A stretch of DNA of 64,000 bases from Elmis aenea (lineage: Eukaryota > Arthropoda > Insecta > Coleoptera > Elmidae). The stretch is from assembly GCA_947652605.1 (NCBI GenBank), contig OX393581.1, forward strand, positions 49,375,924-49,439,923, in the 5' to 3' direction. The translations under genes were made by a program, and so were the position numbers. The notes under the pieces were generated by a model that saw only the letters and a program-made list of their open reading frames with translations, had not been told where the DNA came from and did no database searches. Below are positions 46,455 to 58,868 of the stretch, one piece after another (within the stretch, counting starts at the first letter, position 1; every line of letters starts with the position of its first letter).

Positions 46455-49400
46455 ATGGCTAAAGGAAAACCTAAAGATAAAAAAGAAAAAGAAAAGGTCA
46501 AAGTAAGTAACGGAAAATGTATAGCTGAAGTTTTAAAAATCTTGAAAGGACTATACGCAGTTTAAAACATATTTGCTGAAAAAACTTTAAATGGTTTTTA
46601 GACTCCTGTGGAGCCAGTTGAGGTCGAACCAGCGATTCCACCTGATCTGAGAGTGATTACATTTACTGTAGAGGGCTATAAAAATTTTGTATGATGAATC
46701 TTTCATATAAATTTAAATTAATGGCTAAAACCAGCCACAAAAAAATTATTTTTAGGCACCAATATTTCCCACGACTGATCTTGTCGTTCAAGCCCAGTAT
46801 ATGGGAACTGCTTTGGGAGAATCGACTGCACTTCCACTTACCGATGATCAATATGTCTCTGTCGACCATGATTTCAGCTTAACTTGTAACATTGCTTCAC
46901 CAAAGGATATCGATCAACTTATGTCAAATCCAGTACTTTGTAAATATTAATATGCCAACAACTTTACTCCTGATTATAATCTCTAAATTTTAGTTACAGT
47001 TATTGCTAGTCCAGGAACCTTGGATCCAAACATATATTTCCACATACAGGAGGACACCAGACCTCCTTATCTTACAACAATTACTGATGAACACACAGAG
47101 GAATCCGCAGCCAACTTGCAAGAAGCCTTAACGGGAGTAAAAGTGGATAAATCAAGTTTTGTTAAGAAAGAAGATAGAGTAGGAAAAAAAAGTGGGAAAA
47201 AAGATGTAAAACAAAAACCATCTAAAGAAAAATCAAGTCAGTTTAAAATTTTTACTACCTACTGATTATACTTATTTTCTTGTTGCGAAAATTTAATTCT
47301 GGGTTCTCAACTTAAGATTTATTTGAATTAAAATTAGGCTAACTTCATTTCACATCTGTCCGTCTGTTTGTTACTTATCCGGTCCTCTTCCACCTTTCAG
47401 TGTAGACGGAAGCCTTTGTTTACCCTCTCTGGTGAAAGGCCACATTCTTTTTTTTTTTCTGGATGAGTTCATTTTGTGTTTTCCTCTTTTCTTTTTATTT
47501 CCTTTTGCATGACCTTTTTCATGTCCTTTCCGATGTCCTCTTGTTATCTTTTGTTATTTTTTGATATTTATTTTTTTTCTCGTGTCCTTTTTCTTTGCCT
47601 GTATCGTTGTCCTGATATTTCTGTTATTCTTTACTACCAGTTTTTAGGAGGTTGATGGTTTGCTGTTTTATTTTCTTTCAACTTTTCCTGCTCCCTGTCC
47701 CATCTCCATTCTTTTCCATCAATTGTGATCTTTTGATAATCTATTTTCGTTGTCCTTCCTTTCTGTCTCTCTTCTTCTGCTATTTGATTTAGCTTCTTTT
47801 GAATTTACAGTTCCTCCTTTGTCATTTCGTTGTTTATATAATAATATATATTATTTCTTGGAGTTGTTTTAACTTTAACTTATACTTGTTTTCCATTACC
47901 TTTTCTTTTTCTAGTGGTTTGTCTGGTTCTAACTTACATGCTTTTGTTCCCATCTGAATGGCGTTTTTAATCTGAACTTTTATACCTGTTCCTCTTTCAA
48001 TAAGGTGTTCAAATTCATGTATAAGGTTTGCTCTGTTGTCAGTTTTTATCTCGAAGCCTATCACGACGATATTATTTTTGGTTCTATCTTTTTCCAGTCT
48101 TCTAGCTCTATCTTCTACGGATTTCATCTTCAACTCCCGTCTGTTTGTTACCTTATAAAAATAATATAATCGAATATATATTATTTTAAATTGTTATTAC
48201 AGAAGATGCAAAGAGTTCTAAATCTAAATTAGATAAAGGTGCCAAGAAGGCAGAACCAGTTGCGCCGCCACCTGCTCCAGAGGTTGTCGGGAGTTGCACA
48301 TTCGATTTTCTGCCATTTTTTTTAGGTAATGAAATCGCCGATAATCAAAAACTTTTTTCTTTAATTACAAAACTTATAGGCGAAAATAGAGTAAGGGAAA
48401 CGATGCCCCTTCAACAGCCGCAAAGGCATCTCGATGATAAGCTAGTAACCACTCCCAACTTACCATGTATCATTGTTAATATCAGCATAACAGAGGGTTG
48501 GTTTCCTTTTGCAAATAAAACAAACATTCTGAACATTACTGTCGAATCCATATATAACATCCCAGAATTGATGGCTCCGACAATGCAGTATCAAATTTGT
48601 ACGACGCTTCCCAGTATGACGGGGGTACGTAACAGACATCACTGTAATTTAATTTTTGTTTTTATCACATGAACTATAATATACTTCATCATTTTTTTAA
48701 ACTTTTACAATCATAACTTATTTAGTTCCATTATAATGTACTTTTTTGCTTATTTCATATCTAATGTTGATATGTCTTACATTATTTGAAATCCCCACTG
48801 TAGTGGTGATAAAAAATCTTTAATTTTTTGATTTGAGAAACTAGCAGTAAACTTCAAAATGATTAACTTTACGTTTTTAAATGACGAATTCCAGTGGCGT
48901 AGACAGGAAGGGGTTGGGGGGTCAGAACCCAATCCAATATGGCGCCCATAAGACAAAAAAAAAAACAGTTGACTATCGTATCTCGGCCATTTTGAAAGAT
49001 ACAAAAAAATATTGACAGATTTGAATTCTCCTTAAAAAAGTGCCTTGATATTGTTTGGATTAGAAAAAACTGGCTTCATTGGTTTTTGAATTAAAAGATA
49101 AAAACAAAAATTACAAATCCCGATATTTCAAAAACTAGAAATGATAAGGCAATAATTATCTCTTAAGATTATTGCTCAGCATGAAAATGCGCAACTTTTG
49201 TCTAATTTAACCGACTGTCTATCTCTAACGATAAGCATGATACCCATGCTTAGCCTGTATAGGCTTTGCTTTTTTTTCGACCAAAAAATCGATTTTCTTT
49301 TAAACCAAAGCAGATGGCTTCAAACTTATTATACACAAATGGGAAAAAGCAAAGGGCATCATAGTCTTTGCAAATTTCTGATCAAAAAATCGATTTTTTA

Positions 49401-52400
49401 TTAAACCAAAGCAAATTGTTTAAAACTTCTTATACCCACACGTTATTTATGGCCAAATTAATTAACTATCCCTAAAATAACATTTTTAATTTTTTGTTAC
49501 AAATGGGAAAAGTGCATCCTGCTGGTCACAAAAAAAAGGCCCTCGGCTCTTTTTGCGTTTATTAACCCCCCCTCTCCCATGGAAACATCCTGTATACGCC
49601 ACTTTCGCATTTCGTTTTCCAAAAGCCCCTTAAATATATTGTTTTATAAAATGTACGAATATCAAATTTTTTAGGAACCGTTGCCAATTTTGTTCAAAAA
49701 ATCCAAGCACTGTACAACAAGAGACTGGGATGGATTTAAATACTGGCCCGAATTGGCCTACACCACCGAGTCGTTAAGCGCTACCACTAAATACAGGTTT
49801 GTTTAAAAATCTAACATTCTCGTGCTAAATCATTTTTTACAATTATTCCCAAACGCTCACACTTTAGAATTCCCGAGGATATCGACGCGATAAAAAACAA
49901 AATTGACGTCGACCTCGACAAAACTCTCAACAGCGACACGCCGAGAATCGAGTTCAACTCCATTTCGAGACGATTTCTCTTGGAAGAGGGCCTACGGACG
50001 ATTCACAAAAAGATAAAAAAATACAGGCACATAGGAATCGAAGTGTACATGACGGTCGCCAACACTGTACGTTCCGATAATAATTTTTTGGTTCGTTTTC
50101 ACTAGTTTTCTAATGCATTAGGAAAGCGGTGCTACCAAAAGTCCCAAGGGAAAAGACAGTAAAGGAACGGAGAAGTCCAGTAAATCCGACAAAAAAGGCA
50201 CCGATAAATCTAGTAAGTCGGATAAAAAAGGCAAAGGCAACGCTGACAAAGGCAATCCAGAGTATCTGCATCTCGTAGGACTCGTTGATGTTAGCAGTTT
50301 GTTATATCCAGGCGGTAGGTAATGTGTACGACATTGATTTTTCTTGTTATTCAATTGTTTACACTCCTACTCTTACTATACCAACGTTCATTTTTCTTGT
50401 TCATCAATTGTTTTCACTCCCACCACCAACTTTCATGTTTCTTGTTTTTCAATTGTTTTTAACTCTTTTACAGTAAATTCATGCCGTATTGCCTGTCCTT
50501 TGATAGCGTTCCACAAGGAGGAGCTACTGAAATCTACTGGGTCTGGAGCCTCGTATTTCAGGCCCCAAGTGGAAAAGCCAGATGTCAAAAAAGTTGATGC
50601 AAAAGGGGGAAAGGGGGGCAAAAAAGATAAGTCGAGTAAAGGAAATAAATCAGACAAGAGTTCTAAATCGAGTAAATCGAAAGATAAAGGCAAAAAGGGG
50701 GACAAATCCAAGGGAGACGAAGTCGACAAAAAAAATTTGAAAACGGTATTTTTTTTTATTCATCTTGAAACAAAATTAATTTGCAAATTATCTACACATT
50801 ACTCGGTTTAATAAACTTTGTAATTTTTTTTAAAGTTGTTGCCTCCACCCCCACCGGTACCCGAGCCAGAACCCATCGAGCCTGTATTTAGCGATACGGG
50901 TGAAAAAACGTTTGTTATCCTAGAAATAGGGTTTATGACACCGCTTGAGGCTAAAAAACAACTGGAAGATTTGAGTGACGAGTGAGTTAGTTACAAAGTA
51001 CAGGGTGTCCCACAAGGTACGCCTTTGCTAATTTTTTTATAAATCGAATGTTTAGGACCTAAAAGAAAAGTTTTTATCAAAAAAAAAAAATTTTTATGCA
51101 TCCATTTATACAGGTTTCTCGTTTTTCGAGGGCCACTATGGGGATCTCGTAAACGGTATACCGAAGTCTTAACACTTATAAGTGTTACGACTTCGGTTAA
51201 ATTAGGGCAAAGTTGTATATTCAGGTACTTAATAATTTGACGCAAACAGAACTTATCTAGCTTTTTTAGTTTTTGAGACATAGGGGAAAGAGTAAAAAAG
51301 TGGATTTTTGTTTTTTGCCCGTAACTTTTTTATTTGATGTTGAATTTCATTTCCGTACAAACTTTTTCACGGCCACTTTTTGCAAGAAATCAAAATTCCT
51401 GATTATATTTTCCATGCGACGTTTCGCTTTTTTTAAACCATCATCAGGTAAATTTTTTCTTATGGACATTATAACCTATTTTTGTTTTGTGTTAAATCTT
51501 TATATATCCATTTTTTCTTATTGATGCTATATCTGATTTTAACGCCAATTTGTTCAGCATTTTATTCTGAATTCGACAATGTATAACACTTGGCACTTCT
51601 TCGAAACAATTGTTGTTAAAAATGGCAAAAACAAATATTTTATTGTAAAAAATTCCTAATCGGCTTGGTAAATAATTGTCCTTGTCCCTTTTCCCTTGGA
51701 AGCAGGTAAGTAAACTGCATGAAATAACTATTTAAGAGATATTTAAAGATTTAACACAAAACAAAAATAGGTTTTAATGTCCATAAGAAAAAATTTACCT
51801 GATGATGGTTAAAAAAAAGCGAAACGTCGCATGGAAAATATAATTGGGGATTTTGATTCCTTGCAAAAAGTGGCCATGAAAAAGTTGTTACAGAAATGAA
51901 ATTCGACATCAAATGAAAAACTTACGGGCAAAAAACAAAAATCCACTTTTTTACTTTTTCCCCTATATCTCAAAAACTAAAAAAGCTAGATAAGTTCTGT
52001 TTGCGACAAATTATAAGGCACCTGAATATACAACTTTGCCCTAAATCAACCGAAGTCGTTATTCTTACCGTTTACGAGATCCTCATAGTGGCCCTCGAAA
52101 AACTGGAACCCTGTATACAGGGTGTCCCAGTTATCGTGAACAGCATAGATCCTCTTTGACCCATTTAACCAACTTCGCATCTCTTACCGTTTACGAAATC
52201 TCCATGCTGTTCAGTGTTCACGATAACTGGGACTCCCTGTATACACACACAAAAAAATTATCAGTAAAAACGTTTTATGTAGGTCCCAAACTTTCGATTA
52301 GTGCAAAAATCAGCAAAGGCATATCTAGTGGGACACCCTGTATTTAACAAATTATAATATTTCGATCGTTTTAGTCTCCAGAAACTCATACCGCAACGAC

Positions 52401-55400
52401 CGCCAATACCAAAATTAGTTGTAACAACTCAACTGATGGAACATAATTTCAAAGAAACTATCAAAACATTAACCGACGATTTACACCATCAATTTCAAAG
52501 ATACCAAGAAGAACAGGGCGAATGTATTTGTATGTCATGACTTTTTCAACTATTTCGATTACTTATCTAATAATTTTAATTGATTAACTAATTATTTTAA
52601 TTAAATTACTTTTTTTCTCGTTTATTTAAGGCGAGAATCCTCCTAAGATTGAGTTCATCGAATATTTACAAAAGACAGGACTGTATCAAACTTATTTGAC
52701 GACGATAACCAAAGTTGCTTCGGGGGTCGTTAGAAACAAATTTGCTTTTAACGAACCGGAAGAAAACAGCAAAGCGTTCCAGGTGAGTTTTCGCGTAATC
52801 TGGGTTTAGCCAGGGTTGGGAAAAATTTGATTTTTATTAAAAAAATCAAAAATCATTAATTCAAATTTAAAAAATCACGAAATTTGTGTTTTTTTCATTT
52901 CTTTTAAGAAACTATTTTCCCTTTTTACAACGAATTTATTCATTATTCACGCTACATTATATCTTCTGTACAGCGTCATTCAAAAAGTACCAACAAATTA
53001 AAAAGTTTTTTGCGAAAATTTTCTCAGAAACTTTGATTCCTGATAAAAGTTGGTGGATGACCTAAACTAATTAAAAGATGGAAAGAATTTCACAAAAATG
53101 TATACGATAACAGATTTTAAAGATTTCAAAAATATTCACAAGAGAAAGATTGTTTAGAATTCAAAAATACGACCAAAGGTGAAATATGATGTTAAAATTT
53201 CAATTTTTATTTTTGAAGTAATTTTAACATCCAAAAAGCCTGCAACAAATGGAAAAGTTTTTTATTATTGGTTTCTCAAATAATTTTATTCTTGAGAAGA
53301 GTTGGTGCATGGTCTAAAACTAATTTTAAGTTAAAAAAAGTTCAATAAAACTTCATATAACACTAGATTTAAACGCTTTTAGAAATATTCGGAAGAGTAA
53401 AGTGCCCTCATTTTAAGATTTTTAAAAAAAATTTAAAAATGTGAAGAATTCAAAAATTTTACTGAATATAAAATATCGTTTTTCCTTGAATTTTTTTTTA
53501 ACTTAAGATAAGGGCACTTTAATCTTGCGAATATTTCTAAAATCGCTAAAAGCTAGTGTTGTGTGAATATTTATCAAGCTTTATTTTTTAACTTAAAACT
53601 AGTTTTAGACCATGCACCAACTTTTCTCAGGAAAAAACTTTTCCATTAGCTGCAAACACTATAAAATTCAAAAATGAAATTTTAACGTCAAATTCCGTAT
53701 TGCCATATTTTTGATTTCTAAACAATTTTTCCCACGTTTTTTTTTGCTAGTCTTAAAATAGGGGCACATTACTTTTGCGAATATTTTTAAAATCGTTAAA
53801 ATCTAGTGTTATACAGGGTGTCCCAGTTAACTTGAACAGCATGGGGATCTCGTAAACGGTAAGAGATACAGAGTTGGCTAAATGGGTCAAAATGATCTAT
53901 GATTCAAGATTCAATATTGCTATAACTTGCTTATTTTTAAAAATAAACCTAACAACCCATACATCAATGAAACGAGAAAAAAAATCTCTTTTTAATGGTG
54001 TCATAGCCAACTACGACCCGTATTTAAAATAAGAAAGTTGATGTTAAAATAACAAAAACAAATGAAGATAGGTAAAATTTATTAACTAATTTCAATTCTA
54101 CGCAAAAAAGTGTCCTAATATTGTCGAAAAATATTTTGGGTATGATTTTAAATAAGCAAGTTATAAGCAAAAATCGAAAACGTCATTTTTTTGTTTTTTA
54201 CGAATAGCCCAAAAACTGTAAATTTTTTTCAAGTTTTTTTTTCATAGAATAGTTGCTCTTAAATCATAGATCATTTTGACCCATTTAACCAACTCTGTAT
54301 CTCTTACCGTTTACGAGATCCCCATGCTGTTCAAGTTAACTGGGACACCCTGTATAACTTTTTTTCAATCTTAAAATAAGCTTTAGGTCATGCATCAACT
54401 CTTATCAAGAATAAAATTTTCTGAGAAATCGATAATCGAAAACGTTTTTTAAATTGTCATGTTTTCCGACAGAACTTTGTGGCAGAAATTTATACGTATT
54501 TAGTAACAATGACGAACGGTGTCATTAATGAGCTTTTGCTTTGCGGCGAAGAAAGAACACCTGTTGATAATCTCGCCGGTGCTGATTCGCTTTGGTTTTA
54601 TGCTAGAGAAGCAACGGAAATGGGGGCCGATATATTAGCAGAGAGATATTATTTAGAGGTAAATGACATAAAATTACAATTAACACATAGGAGTAATAAT
54701 TAATTATTTATTTAGTCATGAGTCCTTCTACTGTTAGGTGTAGGACTGTTGAGTTGTGTTGTGTCGACTTTTTTCCATGTTTTTCTGTCTTGTGCTAGCC
54801 TTTTTTATATCTTTCCATTTGATGTTTCTATCCTTTGCTGCTTCGTCTTGCCAGGTTTTTCTCTGTCTACCTCTTTTGTTTTTTCCCTGTGATCTTGCTT
54901 CTTATGCTTTTCTGGTTAACCTTTCTTCTTTCATCCTATAAATGTGACCCAACCATCCCAGCTGTTTTTCTTGTGTTTTTGTTTCAACTGATTTTATCTT
55001 TAATTGTTCTCTATGTTTCAATTCTGATTCTATCTTTTTTGGTTTTTTCTTGGATTTTTCTTAGAAACCCAATTTCTGCTGCATTCACTCGGCTACTATT
55101 TCCCTTTTATCCCCTTTCTGGTACATTTCTCGATTTTATTACTTCGTTTAATAGAGCCCTTAGTGCTTCTTTCCCTAATTCTTCCATGTATTTAATAATT
55201 TCCGGTGTATTACCATCTTTACCTGCGGCTTTTCCGATCTTTAATTTTGCTATTGATTTTTCTAATTCTTCCATTGCAATCTTCGTATATCCTGATATCT
55301 TCTGTCACATCTTGCATTTGTTACTTTGTATCTTTCATTTATTTCTTCTGTTTCAGTTAGCTGTTTAAAGTATTGTCTCCATCTTTCCATTATTTTTTCC

Positions 55401-58400
55401 TCATTGATAATTATGTTCCCATTTTTATCTTTTACGTTTTTCATTCCACATTCTTTTTTCTGTCTTGGCTGCTTTAAGACGCCATAGAACAACTTTTGAT
55501 TCTCATTGAAATTTTCTCTCATGTTCTGCCCAAACTTTATCCACGATTTTTCCTTTGCTTCCCTTATTGCAAACTTGGCTTCTTTTTTTCTTTCTTTGTA
55601 TTTATTGTAATCCTCTGCTTTCTTTGTATTTAGATAGTTTTTCATTTTTCTTTTTTTTTTCTTGATGATCTTTTGTAGTTCTCTAGTCCTCCACTGTTCT
55701 TTTTGTGGTTGTGTTCGCTATTTTTGATATTCCGCAGCCTCTAACAATGTTTCTTTGAAGTTTTTCCATTTATCTTCCAGTCGTTTTTCTTGTTTTTGTT
55801 CCTTGAATTTTCCGTTTATGATCTCTTGGTACTTGTTTCTTACTATTAATTAATACATTATTTAAAATTTGGAATTAGCGTATTTGTCAAGATCAGCACA
55901 ATGCGAGCTTCTGGTTCGATTACGCCGTGTTCAAGTTGCAATTAGAAGAAACGGAAAAGGCCATTGAATGCGTTAAGGAGGCTTTAGCGAACAATCCAGA
56001 ACATAAATACAGGTTTACGACACAGTTATATTTCAGTTGTAAATTACAAAAAAAATTTTTAGTCTGTTGCTGTACGGAATATTGTTGATGGATAGAGGGC
56101 AGCCGCAGGCGGCTGAAACGATATTCTTAGATATGATGTTGTTGTATCCACGATGGCTCGAGGGTAACTACACGTCTAATTATGAATTTGTGATATTCTT
56201 ACATTGTGAACCGTAGGGTGGGCGACGTTTTGGATATTTTACGCCGAGATTGACAATATGCCAGGTGCCGATTTGTGCGAAGAAATGGCCAAAAAATATT
56301 TGAACGATCCTTGCCAGCCGACAGATTATATCAGCGCAAACGACGAGCTGTTATGGTACGCATCTATTTGTCCCAAGACAATTTTTTTTCAAACCGCTGT
56401 GCTACTGTTGAAAATAAGGGCCTACAGTGTAAGTTTCAAAATTATCCTCGTATTTTTTGATAACACATTTATTAGATACAGGAAAATTTAAACAAAAATG
56501 TTTTTATCATTGAAAAAAAATTACTTCAACTGTACTGTTGCCTAAAGCAGTGGTTCTTAAACTTTTAGTAGTCGCGGCCCCCTAAATACCCTAAAATATA
56601 TTCGCGGTCCCCTAGTTTGTAATAACAGAAACATTTTTTTAAAGATTTCAATATTTTAAAATGTAAAAACGTTTTATAAATTTTTCGCAGCCCCCTTTAA
56701 AATCCTTCACGACCCCCCAGGGGGCCGCGGCCCCCCGGTTAAGAATCGCTGGCCTAAAGGATTGCACCACTTAATTCGGTCCACTATGGTGATCTTGCTT
56801 AATATATGAAATAGACTTTCGGTTAAATTGACAAAAAGTTACCAAACCTGCGATAACATGTGAAATGATAATTTTAACTAAAACAAAGATTGCATATAAT
56901 TTAAAGACGATTTAATTCTGGAACAACTGAGACAAAAAAAGGTCATAGTTAACTTTAAAAAATTAAGTTTCAAGCATTTTATTTTAAAAATCGCGTCGTC
57001 GAATAAAAACATACTGTACAGGATCAGGGTGTACCGAACTCTAAAGTTTTATCTCAGTTTTCGGTAACCATTCAATTTGATAATTTTTTAAAATTGACTA
57101 TAACTTCTTTATTTATTAAAATGAAACAAAATGTTATTTAGGTTTTTTACACAGATTTGTATGCTTAATTTAAAAACAACAACAAAACCCTAACTGGTCA
57201 TGACTTATATTAATGCCAATTATTTTTCTTTTTTTTTTAAATATAGTTTTACAGTGTCATTCAAAAACTCTGCAACAAATGGGGATAAAAAATTATTATT
57301 GATTTCTCAGAAAATTTTATTCTTGATAAAAGTTGGTGCATGGTCTAAATCTAATTTTAAAATTAAAAAAGTTCAATGAAAAGTCATAGAACACTAGATT
57401 TTTGAAATATTCGCAAGAGTAAAGTGCCCTTTTTTTAAAAGATACACAAAAATTATAATAAAAAGTTATTTAAAATCCAAAAATAAGGCTAGATTTAAAT
57501 TTTGACGGTAAAATTCCAATGTTTATTATTTTTTTAAAATTGTAACATTCAAAAAGTCTGCAATAAATGGAAAACAAAATATTATTAATTTCTAAGAAAA
57601 TATTATTCTTGATAAAAGTTGGTTCATGGTTTAAAACTAATTTACAGATAAAAAAAAGTTCAATAAAGTCATGGAACAGTAGATTTTAGCGATTTTTGAA
57701 ATATTCGCAAGAGTAAAATGCCCTTATTTTAAAAGATACAATAAAAATTATTAGAAAAAGTTATTTAGAATCCAAAAATAAGGCTAGATTTAAATTTTGA
57801 CGGTCAAATTCCAATTTTTATTTTTTTTTAAAATTATAACATTCAAAAAGTTTGCAACAAATGGAAAAAAAAAATATGATTGATATCTCAGAAAATTTTA
57901 TTCTTAATAAAAGTTGGTGCATGGTTTAAAACTAATTTACAGATGAAAAAAAGTTCAATAAAAAGTCATGGAACAGTAGATTTTAGCAATTTTTTAAATA
58001 TTCGCAAAAAAAATTAAAAGAAAAGTTATTTAGAATCCAAAAATAAGGCAAAAACAAAAATTACAAATTAATTTAAGGTATTTCGCTTTGATAATTTTTC
58101 TCTCGCATATTTCATACGGATGCAGTTTGCAGATAAAGCTTTAGCATGGGAAAGCCTTAGGGAATCCGGATTGTGCCATTATTATCAGGGCGTTCTCCAG
58201 TACTACAACAATAATTACGAGCACGCTTTGGTTCACCTCAACGAAGCAGAAAGACTACACGGATTGGTAAGTTCAATGGTTGCCGTTTCAAACGGCTCTC
58301 CTACTTAAAATTTGCGCCTTTTAATTTCTTCTCCAGAATTACGCCACGGGGAGTATGCTTGGGCACTGCTACGTCGCCCTGAATCAACCGCAACAAGCTA

Positions 58401-58868
58401 AAATATATTACGTAAGACTGCTGGAGGATTACGACAGACCCGATGACTTGCACATGGTGTACATTAATTTAGCCATCATATATGAGCAAGATAAAGACGA
58501 CCATAAAGCCAGAAAGCTGTTGCTGTTGGCTTGCAAGTACAGTCCGACCCCGTACACCTGGTTAGCGACTGGACTGATTTTTTTCTCGCAGAGAGACTTA
58601 CTAAGCGCCGAGGAGTGCTTGAGCCAAGCTAATATTTGCGATAACAGATTAGCCGAAGCATGGGGGTACCTCGCCCTCGTCAACATCCAACTTAATCGGA
58701 TTTACGAGGCAGAGATGTGTTACCACCAAACTTTTAAAGTATAAAATGAAATCGGTTTTAAACTAAACAACCATTTCCTTTTTTTTTAAATTTTAGAATA
58801 ACTGCACCAACGATTATCTTCTAGAAAACCTCAAGATTGTGCACGAATATTTAAATAAAAGAAAATAA
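46455..58868 (+). CDS. CFAP70: Cilia- and flagella-associated protein 70 (complete, 20 exons)
   Basis: CFAP70 (TTC18) is an axonemal TPR protein needed for ciliary and flagellar motility, near the outer dynein arms. Exons: 46455-46502, 46602-46688, 46756-46939, 46994-47236, 48203-48325, 48380-48624, 49675-49796, 49868-50066, 50122-50314, 50474-50745, 50836-50981, 52375-52529, 52631-52782, 54473-54658, 55879-56012, 56063-56163, 56217-56428, 58126-58266, 58337-58738, 58797-58868; all phases agree, 1138 aa (about 1120 in vertebrates). The N-terminal half has C2-like stretches (LRVITFTVEGYKNF, GSCTFDFLPFFLG, HLVGLVDVSSLLYPG) separated by Lys/Ser-rich linkers. The C-terminal half is a TPR array: SFWFDYAVFKLQLEETEKAI, GSMLGHCYVALNQPQQAKIYY, HMVYINLAIIYEQDKDDHKA and EAWGYLALVNIQLNRIYEAE. 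Large introns hold LINE and inverted-repeat elements. Confidence 0.94.
47380..48150 (-). pseudogene. LINE 5'-region fragment in CFAP70 intron 4
   Basis: On the minus strand an open stretch (48133-47834) encodes KSVEDRARRLEKDRTKNNIVV followed by IGFEIKTDNRANLIHEFEHL, typical of the coiled, charged leader of non-LTR retrotransposon ORFs. Downstream sequence to about 47380 remains purine-rich on that strand with frameshifts. Probably the 5' end of the same family as 54718-55860, but no overlap proves it. Confidence 0.6.
48892..49604. mobile_element. Terminal-inverted-repeat element, CAGTGGCGTAGACAGG
   Basis: Left CAGTGGCGTAGACAGGAAGG and right CATCCTGTATACGCCACT are inverted. The interior has GGCGCCCATAAGAC and a GATACCCATGCTTAGCCTG segment resembling arms of the TA-CAGGGTG elements. 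I cannot see a clean 8-bp duplication. It lies in CFAP70 intron 6. Confidence 0.65.
51109..52115. mobile_element. Nested palindrome with arms TTTCTCGTTTTTCGAGGGCCACTATGG
   Basis: Left TACAGGTTTCTCGTTTTTCGAGGGCC, right GGCCCTCGAAAAACTGGAACCCTGTA. Arms include GGGGATCTCGTAAACGGTA and the perfect inverted pair around GCGACGTTTCGC (51415 and 51825). Confidence 0.9.
52116..52241. mobile_element. 126-bp member of the TGTCCCAGTTATCGTGAACAGC family
   Basis: Left TACAGGGTGTCCCAGTTATCG, right CGATAACTGGGACTCCCTGTA. It is a minimal copy retaining only the terminal ~60 bp of each arm. Confidence 0.88.
52950..53811. repeat. Dispersed repeat in CFAP70 intron 13
   Basis: Blocks such as CATTCAAAAAGT-CAACAAAT, TTCTTGATAAAAGTTGGTG-CATGGTCTAAA, AAAAAGTTCAATAAAA and ATATTCGCAAGAGTAAAGTGCCC occur repeatedly and also in inverted orientation (about 53530-53640), suggesting another palindromic element. 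The TA element at 53812-54354 interrupts its right side. Confidence 0.7.
53812..54354. mobile_element. Complete TA-CAGGGTGTCCCAGTTAACTTGAACAGC element
   Basis: Tips TACAGGGTGTCCCAGTTAACTTG and CAAGTTAACTGGGACACCCTGTA, with ATGGGGATCTCGTAAACGG and CCGTTTACGAGATCCCCAT just inside. Flanked by repeat sequence that continues on both sides (ATCTAGTGTTA | ACTTTTTTTCAATC). Confidence 0.93.
54718..55860 (-). pseudogene. LINE fragment with internal deletion, CFAP70 intron 14
   Basis: Minus strand 55645-55262 encodes the region before reverse transcriptase (EKSWIKFGQNMRENFNENQK, FYGVLKQPRQKKECGMKNVK, MERWRQYFKQLTETEEINER) and continues to ALLNEVIKSRNVP-like sequence. Near 55105 it jumps to the 3' part (GRIHRLGHIYRMKEERLTR-like, RNIKWKDIKKA-like), lacking the RT core present in 23489-25627. 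It is antisense to CFAP70. Confidence 0.8.
56548..56751. mobile_element. hAT-type MITE, CAGTGGTTCTTAAAC family
   Basis: Ends CAGTGGTTCTTAAAC and GGTTAAGAATCGCTG; exact 8-bp duplication GCCTAAAG at 56540-56547 and 56752-56759. The interior has GCGGCCCCC runs. CFAP70 intron 17. Confidence 0.93.
57240..58065. repeat. Tandem repeat of ~280 bp in CFAP70 intron 17
   Basis: About three successive copies of a unit containing CATTCAAAAA-TCTGCAACAAATGG, TTATTCTTGATAAAAGTTGG, AAAAAAAGTTCAAT-AAA-GTCATGGAACA and TCCAAAAATAAGGCTAGATT. It is related to 52950-53811. The last copy ends about 60 bp before the exon at 58126. Confidence 0.82.

Larger units (their letters stand above)
50999..52342. mobile_element. 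TA-CAGGGTGTCCCAC element with two elements in its loop
   Basis: Left TACAGGGTGTCCCACAAGGTACGCC and right GGCATATCTAGTGGGACACCCTGTA, same family as 2441-3282. Two other elements (51109-52115, 52116-52241) lie head to tail in the loop. CFAP70 intron 11, starting 17 bp after the exon. Confidence 0.9.

Noticed and set aside
50118..50729. Minus-strand ORFs rich in Leu/Ser/Pro
   Set aside because: They are antisense readings of the Lys/Ser-rich CFAP70 linker exons.
54756..55368. Hydrophobic plus-strand ORFs resembling membrane proteins
   Set aside because: They are the antisense of A-rich LINE coding sequence; poly-Lys codons read backwards give Phe/Leu/Ser.
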